Notes under the pieces: generated by a model
Seen by the model: only the letters and a program-made list of their open reading frames with translations
Databases searched by the model: none
Told to the model about the DNA's origin: nothing
Assembly: GCA_031969915.1 (NCBI GenBank)
Contig: DALYJJ010000041.1
Coordinates: 1-43,799 of the forward strand
DNA from: DALYJJ01 sp031969915
GTDB lineage: Bacteria > Acidobacteriota > Terriglobia > Bryobacterales > Bryobacteraceae
Direction of reading: 5' to 3'
Length of the DNA: 43,799 nt
Program-made: the position numbers and the translations under genes
In this document: one piece after another, positions 16,034 through 25,419 of the stretch
Layout: every line of letters starts with the position of its first letter
Position numbering within the stretch: position 1 is the stretch's first letter

Positions 16034-17137
16034 CTATCGCGCTCGCTTATAAAAAGGCGTGGGCACGGTGACGGCTTCCACCGGCTGTCCGCGGATGATG
16101 ATGTGAATGGTGAGCCCCGGTTCGGCGAGGGCCGCCGGCAGGTAACAGAGACCGATGTTCTTGTTGAGAGACGGAGCGGGGCCGCCGCTGGTGACCCAGC
16201 CGGCCGGGGCGCCGTCGATGTGGACCTCGTAGCCGTCGCGCCCGATGCCGCGCCCGCGCATTTCGAACCCGACGAGCTTCCTGCTCAGGCCTTCCTCGCG
16301 CAGCGTGGCCAGCGCCGCTCGTCCCATGAACTCGCCCTTGTCCATTTTGACGATCCAATCGAGGCCCGCTTCAAACGGCCGAATGCTTGCGTCGATCTCA
16401 TGGCCGTAGAGAGCCATCCTGGCTTCCAGCCGGAGTGTGTTGCGCGCGCCCAGGCCGCAGGGCTTGATGCCGAACTCCTGGCCGGCGGCGAGAATCTCAT
16501 CCCAGAGTTTGGCGGCGGCCTCCGGCGCGGCGTAGACCTCGAAGCCGTCTTCGCCGGTGTAGCCGGTGCGGGCGATGCGGGCGGGGACGCCGCATACGGG
16601 GCCGTCGGCAAACCAGTAGTACTTGACCGGCGCCAACTCCACGGGAGTGAGTTTCTGGAGGGTGGCCAGGGCCTTGGGTCCCTGGACGGCTAACTGCGCA
16701 TACCGGTCGCTGGCGAATGCAACGTTCGCCTTCCATCGATTCAACGACTGAATGTACTCGAAGTCCTTGTCCTGGTTCGACGCGTTCACGCACAAGAAGT
16801 AGGAGTCGCCGCTGACTTTGTGCACCAGGATGTCGTCCACAAAGCCGCCGTGATCGTAGAGCAGCCCGGAGTAGTGAACCTGGCCGGTCTTGAGCTTCGA
16901 AGCGTCATTGGAGCAGGCGAAGTTCACGAGCGCGAGCGCTTCTTCGCCGAATACTTCGATCTCGCCCATGTGGCTGACGTCGAAGAGCCCGACCGAGTTT
17001 CGCACGGCGTGGTGCTCGTCGATAATGCCGCTATACTGCACGGGCATGTCCCAGCCGCCGAAATCGACCATCTTCGCGCCCAGCTTGCGATGCGCCGCAT
17101 GCAAGGGCGTGGTCTTCAAGGAAGCCGGTTGTGTCAT
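16034..17137 (-). CDS. gcvT: Aminomethyltransferase (glycine cleavage T protein)
   Basis: 367 residues of normal GcvT length. It has KTPLHAAHRKLGAKMVDFGGWDMPVQY near the start, then VGLFDVSHMGEIEV, RTGYTGEDGFEVY, LGARNTLRLEARMALYG and, at the end, GWVTSGGPAPSLNKNIG. It transfers the methylene group from the H-protein arm to tetrahydrofolate and releases ammonia. It is the first gene of gcvT-gcvH-gcvPA-gcvPB. No glycine-riboswitch core was found in its 250-bp upstream region, which instead has a promoter and short repeats. Confidence 0.97.
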   Translation of the reverse strand: MTQPASLKTTPLHAAHRKLGAKMVDFGGWDMPVQYSGIIDEHHAVRNSVGLFDVSHMGEIEVFGEEALALVNFACSNDASKLKTGQVHYSGLLYDHGGFVDDILVHKVSGDSYFLCVNASNQDKDFEYIQSLNRWKANVAFASDRYAQLAVQGPKALATLQKLTPVELAPVKYYWFADGPVCGVPARIARTGYTGEDGFEVYAAPEAAAKLWDEILAAGQEFGIKPCGLGARNTLRLEARMALYGHEIDASIRPFEAGLDWIVKMDKGEFMGRAALATLREEGLSRKLVGFEMRGRGIGRDGYEVHIDGAPAGWVTSGGPAPSLNKNIGLCYLPAALAEPGLTIHIIIRGQPVEAVTVPTPFYKRAR

Positions 17138-17146
17138 GAACCCCTC

Positions 17147-17176
17147 AGCCTAACAGGCGCTTGAAAATCGTGTCAA
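17147..17176 (-). promoter_or_regulatory. Sigma-70-type promoter of the gcv operon
   Basis: On the minus strand a perfect -35 TTGACA (17171-17176) is followed by an 18-bp spacer and TAGGCT (17147-17152). The -10 ends nine nt before the gcvT ATG, which has no strong Shine-Dalgarno sequence. The match is seen directly; use as a promoter is inferred. Confidence 0.6.
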
Positions 17177-17181
17177 ACCTG

Positions 17182-17317
17182 CATGGCGTGCTGGTAATTT
17201 CGACCTGCGCGCGCCGCGCCGGACGCCGCTCCTCCGTTCGCGCTGGTAAGTTTTGCTTCGCTCCATGGCGTGCCTGGTAGAAAGTGCGCGCCGGCGCCGG
17301 TCGTTCTTACCACTTTC
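17182..17317. repeat. Cluster of TGGTAA-type repeats and a hairpin between gcvT and the OmpA-like gene
   Basis: CATGGCGTGCTGGTAA (17182-17197) recurs nearly unchanged as CATGGCGTGCCTGGTAG (17264-17280). GCGCTGGTAAG lies at 17240-17250, and an inverted copy, TTACCA, at 17307-17312. A palindrome, CCGGCGCCGG (17291-17300), lies between GAAAGTG (17280-17286) and its reverse complement CACTTTC (17311-17317), so the segment can form a hairpin. It sits just upstream of the gcv -35 element. The rest of the 253-bp gap holds no gene. Confidence 0.55.
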
Positions 17318-17390
17318 GCGGTTTGGTGTTTCAGGTGCATTCCAGTGAATCGCGCGGGGGACGAGACCCTGCAAGGAGGATTCGCAAGAC

Positions 17391-18155
17391 ATGAACTGGC
17401 TTTTCCCACGGCACGCTCTGATCGGCACCGTAGCTCTGGCCGCACTTGCCGGCACGGGCTGCGCCACCAAGAAATTCGTGCGTCAGCAGGTCGATCCCGT
17501 GCAGCAGCGCGTCGAAGGCACGGAGAAGACGAACACCGAGCAGGCCGGCGCGATCAACAAACTGGAGCGCGACGTCTCGCAGGTGGACGAACGGGCGCAA
17601 GAGGCGGAGCGCAAGGCACTGGCCGCCGGCCGCGACGCGGGCCGCGCCCTGAACGAGATCACCCGGCTGGACGGAGAGAACGGCACGCTCGGGAAGCGCA
17701 TTGACACGATGGGCCAGGACACGCAGAAGCGGATGGGCGAGCTGCATCGCAGCCTGGACCCGGCGAATTACAAGATCGTGCTTGAGGAGAACGTGTTCTT
17801 CCCCTTCGGCAAGAGCGCTCTCGGCCCGGAAGCGAAGACGGCCATCGACGCCGCGGCTCAGCGCCTGGGAGCGATGGGACACTACGACATCGAAGTCCAG
17901 GGCTTCACGGATAGCATCGGCTCCGCGAACTACAACATGACGCTCAGCGAGAAGCGCGCCCGCGCCGTGGTGCACTATCTCGCCACCCAGCACAACATCC
18001 CGCTGCGCCGCATTTTCGTTCTTGGCGTCGGCGAAGCACAACAGCAGGACAAGGGCGCCGAAGCACGCAAGCAAGCCCGGCGCGTCGAAATGCGGGTGTT
18101 CGCCCCGCAGACCACAGCCGCCTTCAACACACCGGCCCGCGGCACGGGCCAGTAA
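17391..18155 (+). CDS. OmpA/Pal-family peptidoglycan-binding lipoprotein
   Basis: 254 residues. The signal peptide is followed by GTGCATKKF; Cys24 is a probable lipidation site, although the lipobox is not classical. A coiled-coil region at about 27-120 (heptads in RVEGTEKTNTEQAGAINKLERDVSQV) precedes a C-terminal OmpA domain. That domain has VFFPFGKSAL, IEVQGFTDSIGSANYNMTLSEKRARAVVHYL and KQARRVEMRVF, which hold the conserved Asp and Arg that bind diaminopimelate. It probably tethers the outer membrane to peptidoglycan. A strong AAGGAGG precedes the ATG. A hairpin terminator follows the stop. Confidence 0.9.
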   Translation: MNWLFPRHALIGTVALAALAGTGCATKKFVRQQVDPVQQRVEGTEKTNTEQAGAINKLERDVSQVDERAQEAERKALAAGRDAGRALNEITRLDGENGTLGKRIDTMGQDTQKRMGELHRSLDPANYKIVLEENVFFPFGKSALGPEAKTAIDAAAQRLGAMGHYDIEVQGFTDSIGSANYNMTLSEKRARAVVHYLATQHNIPLRRIFVLGVGEAQQQDKGAEARKQARRVEMRVFAPQTTAAFNTPARGTGQ

Positions 18156-18186
18156 GCCTCACCGTCTGTCTTCTCCTCCCTCGACG

Positions 18187-18220
18187 AGCGCGAGAACTCC
18201 GGTTCTCGCGCTTTCTTTTG
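18187..18220 (+). terminator. Rho-independent terminator after the OmpA-like gene
   Basis: An 11-bp perfect stem, AGCGCGAGAAC (18187-18197) pairing with GTTCTCGCGCT (18202-18212), has a TCCG loop and is followed by a T-rich run. It lies 32 nt after the stop at 18155. The convergent gene begins its stop at 18249, so the hairpin could serve both directions, but the T-run favours the plus strand. Confidence 0.8.
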
Positions 18221-18248
18221 TGTCCGGCACCCGCGAACCGCGGCGGGA

Positions 18249-18851
18249 CTAGCGGGCTTCGCCGGTGAGCACCTTGGAAAGGATGTCGGCGCGTTCGGCC
18301 ATGGCCTTGGCCGCTTCGAGGTCTCGGGTCCGCAGCTCGCGCGCCTGCCGGATGAACATCCGGAGGCGCTCCACGTTGGTGCGCGCTTGCGGCGTTGCAC
18401 CGCGGCCGTTCAGGCTCTTCAAGCGGACCTCGGCGCTCCGCAGCAGCCGGTCGATGAGGGACGCATACTCGCGCTTCTGATCGTTGGGCAACAAAGCGCC
18501 GAGTACCGGCAGCGGCGCGGTGACGGGGGCATGCTCCTCGGCCTCCGTCTCTTCCTGGTCCGGGCCGGTAGTGGGAGTTCCGACCAGGCCCTCCTTCACC
18601 CGCCGCCTGGGCCGCACGCGCTCCGGGAAGGGCGGTGGCATGATCTCCTCCTGCCACAAGGGCGGTGCGATTTCAATGTTGGCAGCCGTCGCCAACACCG
18701 GCGGCGCGTCGAGCAGGGGCGTAGCGATCACGCGCGGGGGCGGCGCGGGCGGCAGGAACGGCTTGGGGACGGGGCGTTCTTTGCGCCAGAAGCAGCCGGT
18801 GGCGGAAAGCGCGAGCAGCGCGGCCGCCAGAGTGGCGCGCCTATCCGCCAT
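18249..18851 (-). CDS. Pro-rich lipoprotein of unknown function
   Basis: 200 residues. A signal peptide ends SATGC (candidate lipidated Cys20). It is followed by a Pro-rich stretch (PKPFLPPAPPPR), an acidic segment, and a helical C-terminal third with many charged residues (SLIDRLLRSAEVRLKSLNGR, ARELRTRDLEAAKAMAERADIL). Its start overlaps the end of the histidine kinase gene by 11 nt, so translation is coupled. I do not recognise a family. An envelope role linked to the upstream two-component system is inferred from position only. Confidence 0.7.
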   Translation of the reverse strand: MADRRATLAAALLALSATGCFWRKERPVPKPFLPPAPPPRVIATPLLDAPPVLATAANIEIAPPLWQEEIMPPPFPERVRPRRRVKEGLVGTPTTGPDQEETEAEEHAPVTAPLPVLGALLPNDQKREYASLIDRLLRSAEVRLKSLNGRGATPQARTNVERLRMFIRQARELRTRDLEAAKAMAERADILSKVLTGEAR

Positions 18852-20751
18852 TGCGCACCCCCACGGCGGCGGGCATCGTCTTCAAGGCCGGCATGCGCAG
18901 GTAAAACACCGTCCCGCGGGCGGCGCGGGGCTCGCACTCGATGGTTCCATGGTGCAATTGCAGGACCTGGAAGGCCATGGCCAATCCGATTCCGCCTCCC
19001 GTCTTCTTCGTGGTGTAAAACAAATTGAAGATCTTGTCGCGGGCCTCCGGGCGGATTCCTTCGCCTTCGTCCGCCACGCTGACCACCAAGTCCGACTCTC
19101 CTCCCGCGAGTTCCACTTCCACCGATCCTCCGTCGGGCATCGCTTCGATCGCATTCACCAGAACGTGCATCAACGCCTGCTTCAGCATCGTGACGTCGCC
19201 CAGCGCGCGCGCTTCGCGCCGCACCGGCCGGACCACCAGGTCGATGCCGCGCCGGCGGGCCTGGTCCTCCAGGGCGCGCACCGATTCGCGGACCAGGGGC
19301 TCGATTTCGATGGGCTGGAGGTGGAGCGCGACGGGACGCGTGAAGTCGAGAAAGGTCTTCACCACGCGGTCCAGGCGGTTCACCTCGGCCGAGATCACGT
19401 CGAGTTCACCGCGCACCGTGGGCGGCATGGCGGCTAACTGCACGCGCAGGACTTCGAGATGAAGCGCGATCGCGTTGAGCGGGTTCTTCATTTCGTGGGC
19501 CACGCCCCCGGTGAGCCGGCTGAGCGCGGCCAGGCGCGTGGAGACGTCGAGCTGGGCCTCCAACTGGTTGCGAGTTTCGACGTCGCGGAGCGTGACCAGG
19601 GTGCCGATGCCGGCGCCCTCGCGCTCCAGGGGCTCCACGTTGACCATCAGGCGCCGGGGCGGTTGGCCGTCGCGGCGGAACTCCCAGGGGTAGTCGCGCA
19701 TGGCCCGCCGTTGTCCGGCGGCGAGGCGCACCTCGTCCATCACCGCCGAGCCGGCCGGAAACAGGTCTTCGAGGGACGATCCGATGAGTGCGCTGGCGCT
19801 GCGCCCCAGGAGGCGTTCGGCGGGCAGGCCGGCCATGACCAGTTTCTCGCCCGCGTCGTAGAGGAGCACTGCTTCTTCCAGGCGCTCGAGCATCTGACCG
19901 ACGTTGCTGCGCCACTGCAATACGTCCTCGCGCGCCAGGTGCACCTGCTTGCCGAGCAGAACCAGCTTGTGCTGCAAGGCCGCGATCTCGCGGGCTTCGG
20001 GCACCGCTCCGGCCCGCGGCTCCTCGGGCGATTCCCCCTTGCTGATCCGGTCGATCGTCCGGTGGATGCTCTCCAGCGGCTGGAGAAGAAGGCTGGACAC
20101 CGCCGCGGCCAGCACGACGGCGAGCAGCAGCATCAGCGCCGAGGCGCGCAGCATGCCCCACAACTCCGGCGCCAGGGCGGTTCGCAGCATCACCGTGGAG
20201 ACCACCAGCCGCGTATAGAAGAACGGCTTCTGGTCGGGGATCCCCAGCGGCTTGGCGATCTCGTACTCGTGGTTCTCCCAGAGGATCTCCCAGAGGCGCG
20301 CGGGCAGGGCGCTGGTCTGCCACTCGGCGAACTCTTTCTGCGCCGTCACCGTCTGGCCGATCCGCACCGCGTCCGGCGCGCTCAGGATCCGTCCCTCGCT
20401 GTCGGTGATCGCGATCTCAATCACGTAGGGGGAGTTGACGAGCACGTTGCGGCTCAGGTGCCGGACCGCGGTATCTTCGCGAATGGCGGCCGCCCAGAAG
20501 ACCCGCGCCTCCTCCGGCGTGCGGGGCGGACTGGGCGAACTGCGGGTATCCTCCGCCACGCGCTCCAAAACAAAACTGTTAATATTTGTCGCGTTCGCCA
20601 GCGCCCGCTCGTACGCTTCGTCCAGCGTCCGCTGGGCGCGGTCGCGGAAATTGAAGGCGGAGGCGAGGAAGACCACCGAGCCCACCAGCAGCACCATCGC
20701 GACTACCAGCCGCGTCCGGAGCGAGAGGCCTTGCCAAAGCGTATTGGGCAT
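18841..20751 (-). CDS. Sensor histidine kinase (NtrB/AtoS type)
   Basis: About 636 residues from the ATG at 20751, preferred over an in-frame ATG at 20793 that overlaps the regulator gene. Two membrane segments (about 13-33 and 202-222) flank a periplasmic sensor region. A HAMP-like segment (QPLESIHRTIDRISKGE), a PAS-like domain (about 285-395) and the kinase core follow. The H-box is GGVAHEMKNPLNAI (phospho-His419). The ATP site shows DEGEGIRPEARDKIF and KTGGGIGLAMAFQ. It should phosphorylate the NtrC-type regulator encoded 17 nt upstream. The signal sensed is unknown. Confidence 0.92.
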   Translation of the reverse strand: MPNTLWQGLSLRTRLVVAMVLLVGSVVFLASAFNFRDRAQRTLDEAYERALANATNINSFVLERVAEDTRSSPSPPRTPEEARVFWAAAIREDTAVRHLSRNVLVNSPYVIEIAITDSEGRILSAPDAVRIGQTVTAQKEFAEWQTSALPARLWEILWENHEYEIAKPLGIPDQKPFFYTRLVVSTVMLRTALAPELWGMLRASALMLLLAVVLAAAVSSLLLQPLESIHRTIDRISKGESPEEPRAGAVPEAREIAALQHKLVLLGKQVHLAREDVLQWRSNVGQMLERLEEAVLLYDAGEKLVMAGLPAERLLGRSASALIGSSLEDLFPAGSAVMDEVRLAAGQRRAMRDYPWEFRRDGQPPRRLMVNVEPLEREGAGIGTLVTLRDVETRNQLEAQLDVSTRLAALSRLTGGVAHEMKNPLNAIALHLEVLRVQLAAMPPTVRGELDVISAEVNRLDRVVKTFLDFTRPVALHLQPIEIEPLVRESVRALEDQARRRGIDLVVRPVRREARALGDVTMLKQALMHVLVNAIEAMPDGGSVEVELAGGESDLVVSVADEGEGIRPEARDKIFNLFYTTKKTGGGIGLAMAFQVLQLHHGTIECEPRAARGTVFYLRMPALKTMPAAVGVRNGG

Positions 20752-20767
20752 GCGAGCGACGTGCCGC

Positions 20768-22189
<1,422 letters not shown>

Positions 22190-22196
22190 CACCGCT

Positions 22197-22202
22197 ATTG
22201 TA
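22197..22202 (-). promoter_or_regulatory. -10-like element of the two-component operon
   Basis: TACAAT on the minus strand ends seven nt before the regulator ATG at 22189. No Shine-Dalgarno sequence is visible. A leaderless transcript is inferred. Confidence 0.4.
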
Positions 22203-22267
22203 AGACCCCGGGGCCGGTGTACGTTCCGCAGACGTCCCATGCCCGATTCGCTGTCTTCGCGCCTTGC

Positions 22268-22273
22268 TACAAT
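22268..22273 (+). promoter_or_regulatory. -10-like element upstream of bfr
   Basis: TACAAT lies 60 nt before the bfr ATG. The resulting leader includes a strong AAGGAG (22320-22325), eight nt before the start codon. The -35 region is weak. Confidence 0.35.
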
Positions 22274-22333
22274 TCTCGATTCGGGTGCGATTGGGTTTTA
22301 CTTGCCCGCGCGTCCGGAGAAGGAGACCAAACC

Positions 22334-22813
22334 ATGCGCGGAAACGATACCGTCCTCGGCTACCTGCAGGAGGTTTTGAAAGCCGAACTGACCGCCATCA
22401 ACCAATACTTTCTGCACGCGGAGATGATGGAGAACTGGGGCTACAAGCGGCTCGCGACCTTCACGAAGAAGGAGTCGATCGAGGAGATGCAGCACGCCGA
22501 GAAACTAATCGAGCGGATGCTGTACCTGGAAGGAAGCCCGAATCTCAGCGAGTTGTTCCCGCTGCGCATCGGCATGAACGTGAAGCAGCAGATCGAGAAC
22601 GACCTGGCGCTGGAGCTGGAAGCGGTGCCGCGTCTGAACCGCGCGATCAAGGCGGCGATTGACGCCGGCGACCACGGCTCCCGCGAACTCTTCGAGAAGA
22701 TCCTGGTGGACGAGGAGCATCACGTCGACTACCTGGAAGCGCAGTTGCACATCATCGCCGAAGCCGGTTACGACAACTACCTCGCCCAGCACATTCATGG
22801 CGACGACGATTAG
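22334..22813 (+). CDS. bfr: Bacterioferritin
   Basis: 159 residues. All ferroxidase ligands are visible at the positions of the E. coli protein: Glu18, Glu51, His54, Glu94, Glu127 and His130. Met52 is also present (EEMQHAE), the residue that binds haem between subunits. It therefore looks like a functional haem-containing iron-storage subunit that forms a 24-mer in the cytoplasm. A strong AAGGAG precedes the ATG. The stop overlaps the PIG-L gene start by 17 nt, so that cassette may be partly cotranscribed with bfr. Confidence 0.96.
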   Translation: MRGNDTVLGYLQEVLKAELTAINQYFLHAEMMENWGYKRLATFTKKESIEEMQHAEKLIERMLYLEGSPNLSELFPLRIGMNVKQQIENDLALELEAVPRLNRAIKAAIDAGDHGSRELFEKILVDEEHHVDYLEAQLHIIAEAGYDNYLAQHIHGDDD

Positions 22814-25304
22814 CCGGCCCAGCGCCGTCTACGTCTTCTGGTTGGCCCTCCTCTACGCGGGCGCGTTGCAAGCTCAACCCGAGCTGGCGGGCGCGCCCCG
22901 CCTCCAGCTTGCCCTCGACCGCCTGAACACGCTTGGCCGCGTCCTGATGATCGCGGCGCACCCCGACGACGAGAACACCGAAGTGCTGGCCTATTTTGCG
23001 CGGGCCCGCGGATACCGCGCCGGGTATCTGTCGCTCACGCGCGGCGAAGGCGGGCAGAATCTTCTCGGGCCCGAACAGGGCGCGGCGCTGGGCGTGATCC
23101 GCACGCACGAACTGCTGGCCGCGCGGAGGATCGACGGCGGGGAACAGTTCTTCACGCGCGCGATCGATTTCGGCTACACCAAGACGCCGGAGGAGGCCTT
23201 TGCGCGGTGGGGGCGGGAAGCGATTCTCTCCGACGTGGTCTGGGTGATCCGGCGGTTCCGGCCGGACGTGATTGTGTTGGTGTTTTCCGGGACGCCGGCG
23301 GATGGCCACGGGCATCATCAGGCCTCGCACCTGCTGGCGCGCGAAGCCTTCGCGGCGGCCGCGGACGCGGCGCGATTCCCCGAGCAACTGGCGCACACGC
23401 GGCCCTGGAAAGCCAAGCGCATGGTACGGGTGCTGCCGAACTGGCGTCCGGAGCATCGCGAAGCGATCCGCAAGATGAAGGAGCGCATCGACGTCGACTC
23501 GGGCGCGTACGATCCGCTGCTCGGGTACTCGTACGCCGAGATCGCCGCGATCAGCCACAGCGCGCATTCCAGCCAGGCGTTTGGATTGCCGCAGGCCAAA
23601 GGGCGGCAGGAGCTGTCGTTCGCGCACCTGGACGGGGAGCGCGCCACGCGCGACTTGTTCGAAGACATCGACACCACGTGGAAGCGCGTGCCTGGGGCCG
23701 AGCGGGTGTCGAAGCTGCTGGCCGGAGCCGCGGCGGCCTTCGAGCCAAGGCGGCCGGAGGGGATCGCCGGGACCTTGCTCGACGCGCGCGACGCTTTGGC
23801 CGGGTTGTCGCATCCGGACGCCGCGGACCAGCGGGCGGAGTTGGATGAGGCGATCGCGCTTGCCTGCGGGCTGTGGCTGGATGCGAGTTCGGAGACGGCG
23901 CGTGTGAGTCCGGGCGTGGCGCTGAAAGTGACGGCGACCGCGCTGAGCCGTTCGCGCGCGGCGATGCGTCTGCTCTCCGCCCGTCTGACCGGGCAGCCGC
24001 CGGACATGCGGCCCGACGCGCTACGGTACAACGAGCCGGTGACACGGACCCTCGCGATGGCAGCGCTTCCCGAAGACGCGCCGCCGACGCAGCCGTACTG
24101 GCTGCGCGAGGCGCGCAGCGGCGACGTGTACTCGCAACCGGGGCCGGAGGTGCGCGGCCTGCCCGTCGCACCCGCGCCGTACGAAGTTGCCTTCGAAGTG
24201 GAAATCGAATCCCGGCGCCTCACCTTTGTGCGTCCCGTGCAGTACCGCTGGGTCGACCTGGCGCGGGGAGAACTGGTGCGCCCGCTCGAGGTGGTTCCGC
24301 CGGTGACTCTCCATCTGCCCGCGGCGCCGGCGGTGTTTCCGGATGGCAAGCCGCGGCCGATCGCCGTCGCGCTGGCTGCCCATGGAGTGAAGCGGGAGGG
24401 CACGCTGCGGCTGGATCTCCCCGCCGGCTGGCGGGCGGAGCCGGCGTCGCATCAATATCAGGCGCCCGCGGGTGAGACGCGCGTGTTCTCCTTCCGGGCG
24501 ATCCCCTCGCCGGAGGCACGCTCCGGAGCGGCGCGCGCGGTGGCGGTGACGGGCGGCCGGGAGATCGCAAGTTCGGAGCTTCCTCTCGACTACGCGCACA
24601 TTCCGCGGCAGTCGATTTTCCGGCCCGCGTCGCTGCCGCTGGTGCGCGCGAGCATCGTGTGCACGGCGCGGCGGGTCGGCTACATCGTCGGGGCGGGCGA
24701 CGAGGTGCCGGAAAGCCTGCGGCAACTGGGGCTCACGGTCACCGCGTTGACCCGCGAAACGCTTCCGGGCGCGGACCTCGCGTCCTTCGACGCGATCGTG
24801 CTCGGCGTGCGTGCCCAAAGCACACGCTCCGACATCGCGGCCAACCGCGCGCGGCTGCTCGAGTACGTGGAATCCGGCGGCACTCTTGTTGTGCAATACA
24901 GCCGCCTGGAGACCGGTTTCGGCGCAGGCGACACGGTGGCGCCCTATCCGATCACAATCGGCTCAAAGCGCATTTCCGTGGAAGACGCGCCGGTGACCAT
25001 CACGGCGCCTTCGCATCCGCTCCTCACCGGGCCCAACCGCATCACCGCGGCCGACTTCGAAGGCTGGGTCCAGGAGCGCGGACTGTACTTTCCCTCCACG
25101 TGGGACCCGCGCTACCAGGTCCTGCTTTCCTCGAGTGACCCAGGCGAAGAACCGCTGCCCGGCGGCGTGCTCTACGCGCGCTACGGAAAGGGCGTCTACA
25201 TCTTCACTTCGTACGCGTGGTTTCGCCAGCTTCCCGCCGGCGTCCCCGGCGCCTACCGGATCTTTGCTAACTTGCTCAGTGCCGGTCATGCCGCCACACG
25301 ATAA
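22797..25304 (+). CDS. Secreted PIG-L (LmbE-like) deacetylase, large form
   Basis: 835 residues from the ATG at 22797, which overlaps bfr by 17 nt. The signal peptide ends near AGALQA (residue 26). The PIG-L domain follows, with the zinc motif AHPDDE (54-59), TRGEGGQNLLGPEQG and, later, DGHGHHQASH with its third zinc ligand. Family members deacetylate N-acetylglucosaminyl compounds. After about residue 400 there are beta-rich regions. A C-terminal glutamine-amidotransferase-like fold (SFDAIVLGVRAQ, LLEYVESGGTLVVQYSR) follows. Export suggests action on a periplasmic amino sugar. A small membrane protein and a symporter follow with overlapping ends. Confidence 0.88.
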   Translation: MATTISRPSAVYVFWLALLYAGALQAQPELAGAPRLQLALDRLNTLGRVLMIAAHPDDENTEVLAYFARARGYRAGYLSLTRGEGGQNLLGPEQGAALGVIRTHELLAARRIDGGEQFFTRAIDFGYTKTPEEAFARWGREAILSDVVWVIRRFRPDVIVLVFSGTPADGHGHHQASHLLAREAFAAAADAARFPEQLAHTRPWKAKRMVRVLPNWRPEHREAIRKMKERIDVDSGAYDPLLGYSYAEIAAISHSAHSSQAFGLPQAKGRQELSFAHLDGERATRDLFEDIDTTWKRVPGAERVSKLLAGAAAAFEPRRPEGIAGTLLDARDALAGLSHPDAADQRAELDEAIALACGLWLDASSETARVSPGVALKVTATALSRSRAAMRLLSARLTGQPPDMRPDALRYNEPVTRTLAMAALPEDAPPTQPYWLREARSGDVYSQPGPEVRGLPVAPAPYEVAFEVEIESRRLTFVRPVQYRWVDLARGELVRPLEVVPPVTLHLPAAPAVFPDGKPRPIAVALAAHGVKREGTLRLDLPAGWRAEPASHQYQAPAGETRVFSFRAIPSPEARSGAARAVAVTGGREIASSELPLDYAHIPRQSIFRPASLPLVRASIVCTARRVGYIVGAGDEVPESLRQLGLTVTALTRETLPGADLASFDAIVLGVRAQSTRSDIAANRARLLEYVESGGTLVVQYSRLETGFGAGDTVAPYPITIGSKRISVEDAPVTITAPSHPLLTGPNRITAADFEGWVQERGLYFPSTWDPRYQVLLSSSDPGEEPLPGGVLYARYGKGVYIFTSYAWFRQLPAGVPGAYRIFANLLSAGHAATR

Positions 25305-25419
25305 CGAAGAGCGTCCGCCCGTGTTCTCGTCCTGGCGCAGGCTCTATCTTGCCGTGGCGATCTATCTCGCCGCGGTGATCGGTCTCTTTCACTGGTTCAC
25401 GGTGAGCTTCAACCGATGA
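25288..25419 (+). CDS. 43-residue single-pass membrane protein, candidate symporter accessory subunit
   Basis: Starts at the ATG at 25288, overlapping the PIG-L gene by 17 nt. It ends in an ATGA overlap with the symporter start. The sequence has a polar N-terminus (MPPHDNEERPPVFSSWRR), one hydrophobic helix (LYLAVAIYLAAVIGLF) and a short end with HWFTVSFNR. Some sodium:solute symporters have small membrane partners encoded next to them. The tight coupling and the aromatic SWRRLY...FT pattern make a similar role plausible here. This is inference, and no named family is claimed. Confidence 0.7.
   Translation: MPPHDNEERPPVFSSWRRLYLAVAIYLAAVIGLFHWFTVSFNR

Noticed and set aside
17240..17280. Two TGG...TGC patterns near the OmpA-like gene as -24/-12 elements
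   Set aside because: The GG-to-GC spacing is 8 nt rather than 10, so they do not fit sigma-54 promoters.
17138..17390. Glycine riboswitch upstream of gcvT
   Set aside because: The minus strand shows no conserved glycine-aptamer core, and the short distance from the promoter to the ATG leaves no room for a leader.
22190..22333. Sigma-54 promoter for bfr or the NtrC-type operon
   Set aside because: No GG-N10-GC pair with the usual TGGCAC/TTGC context was found in this gap.
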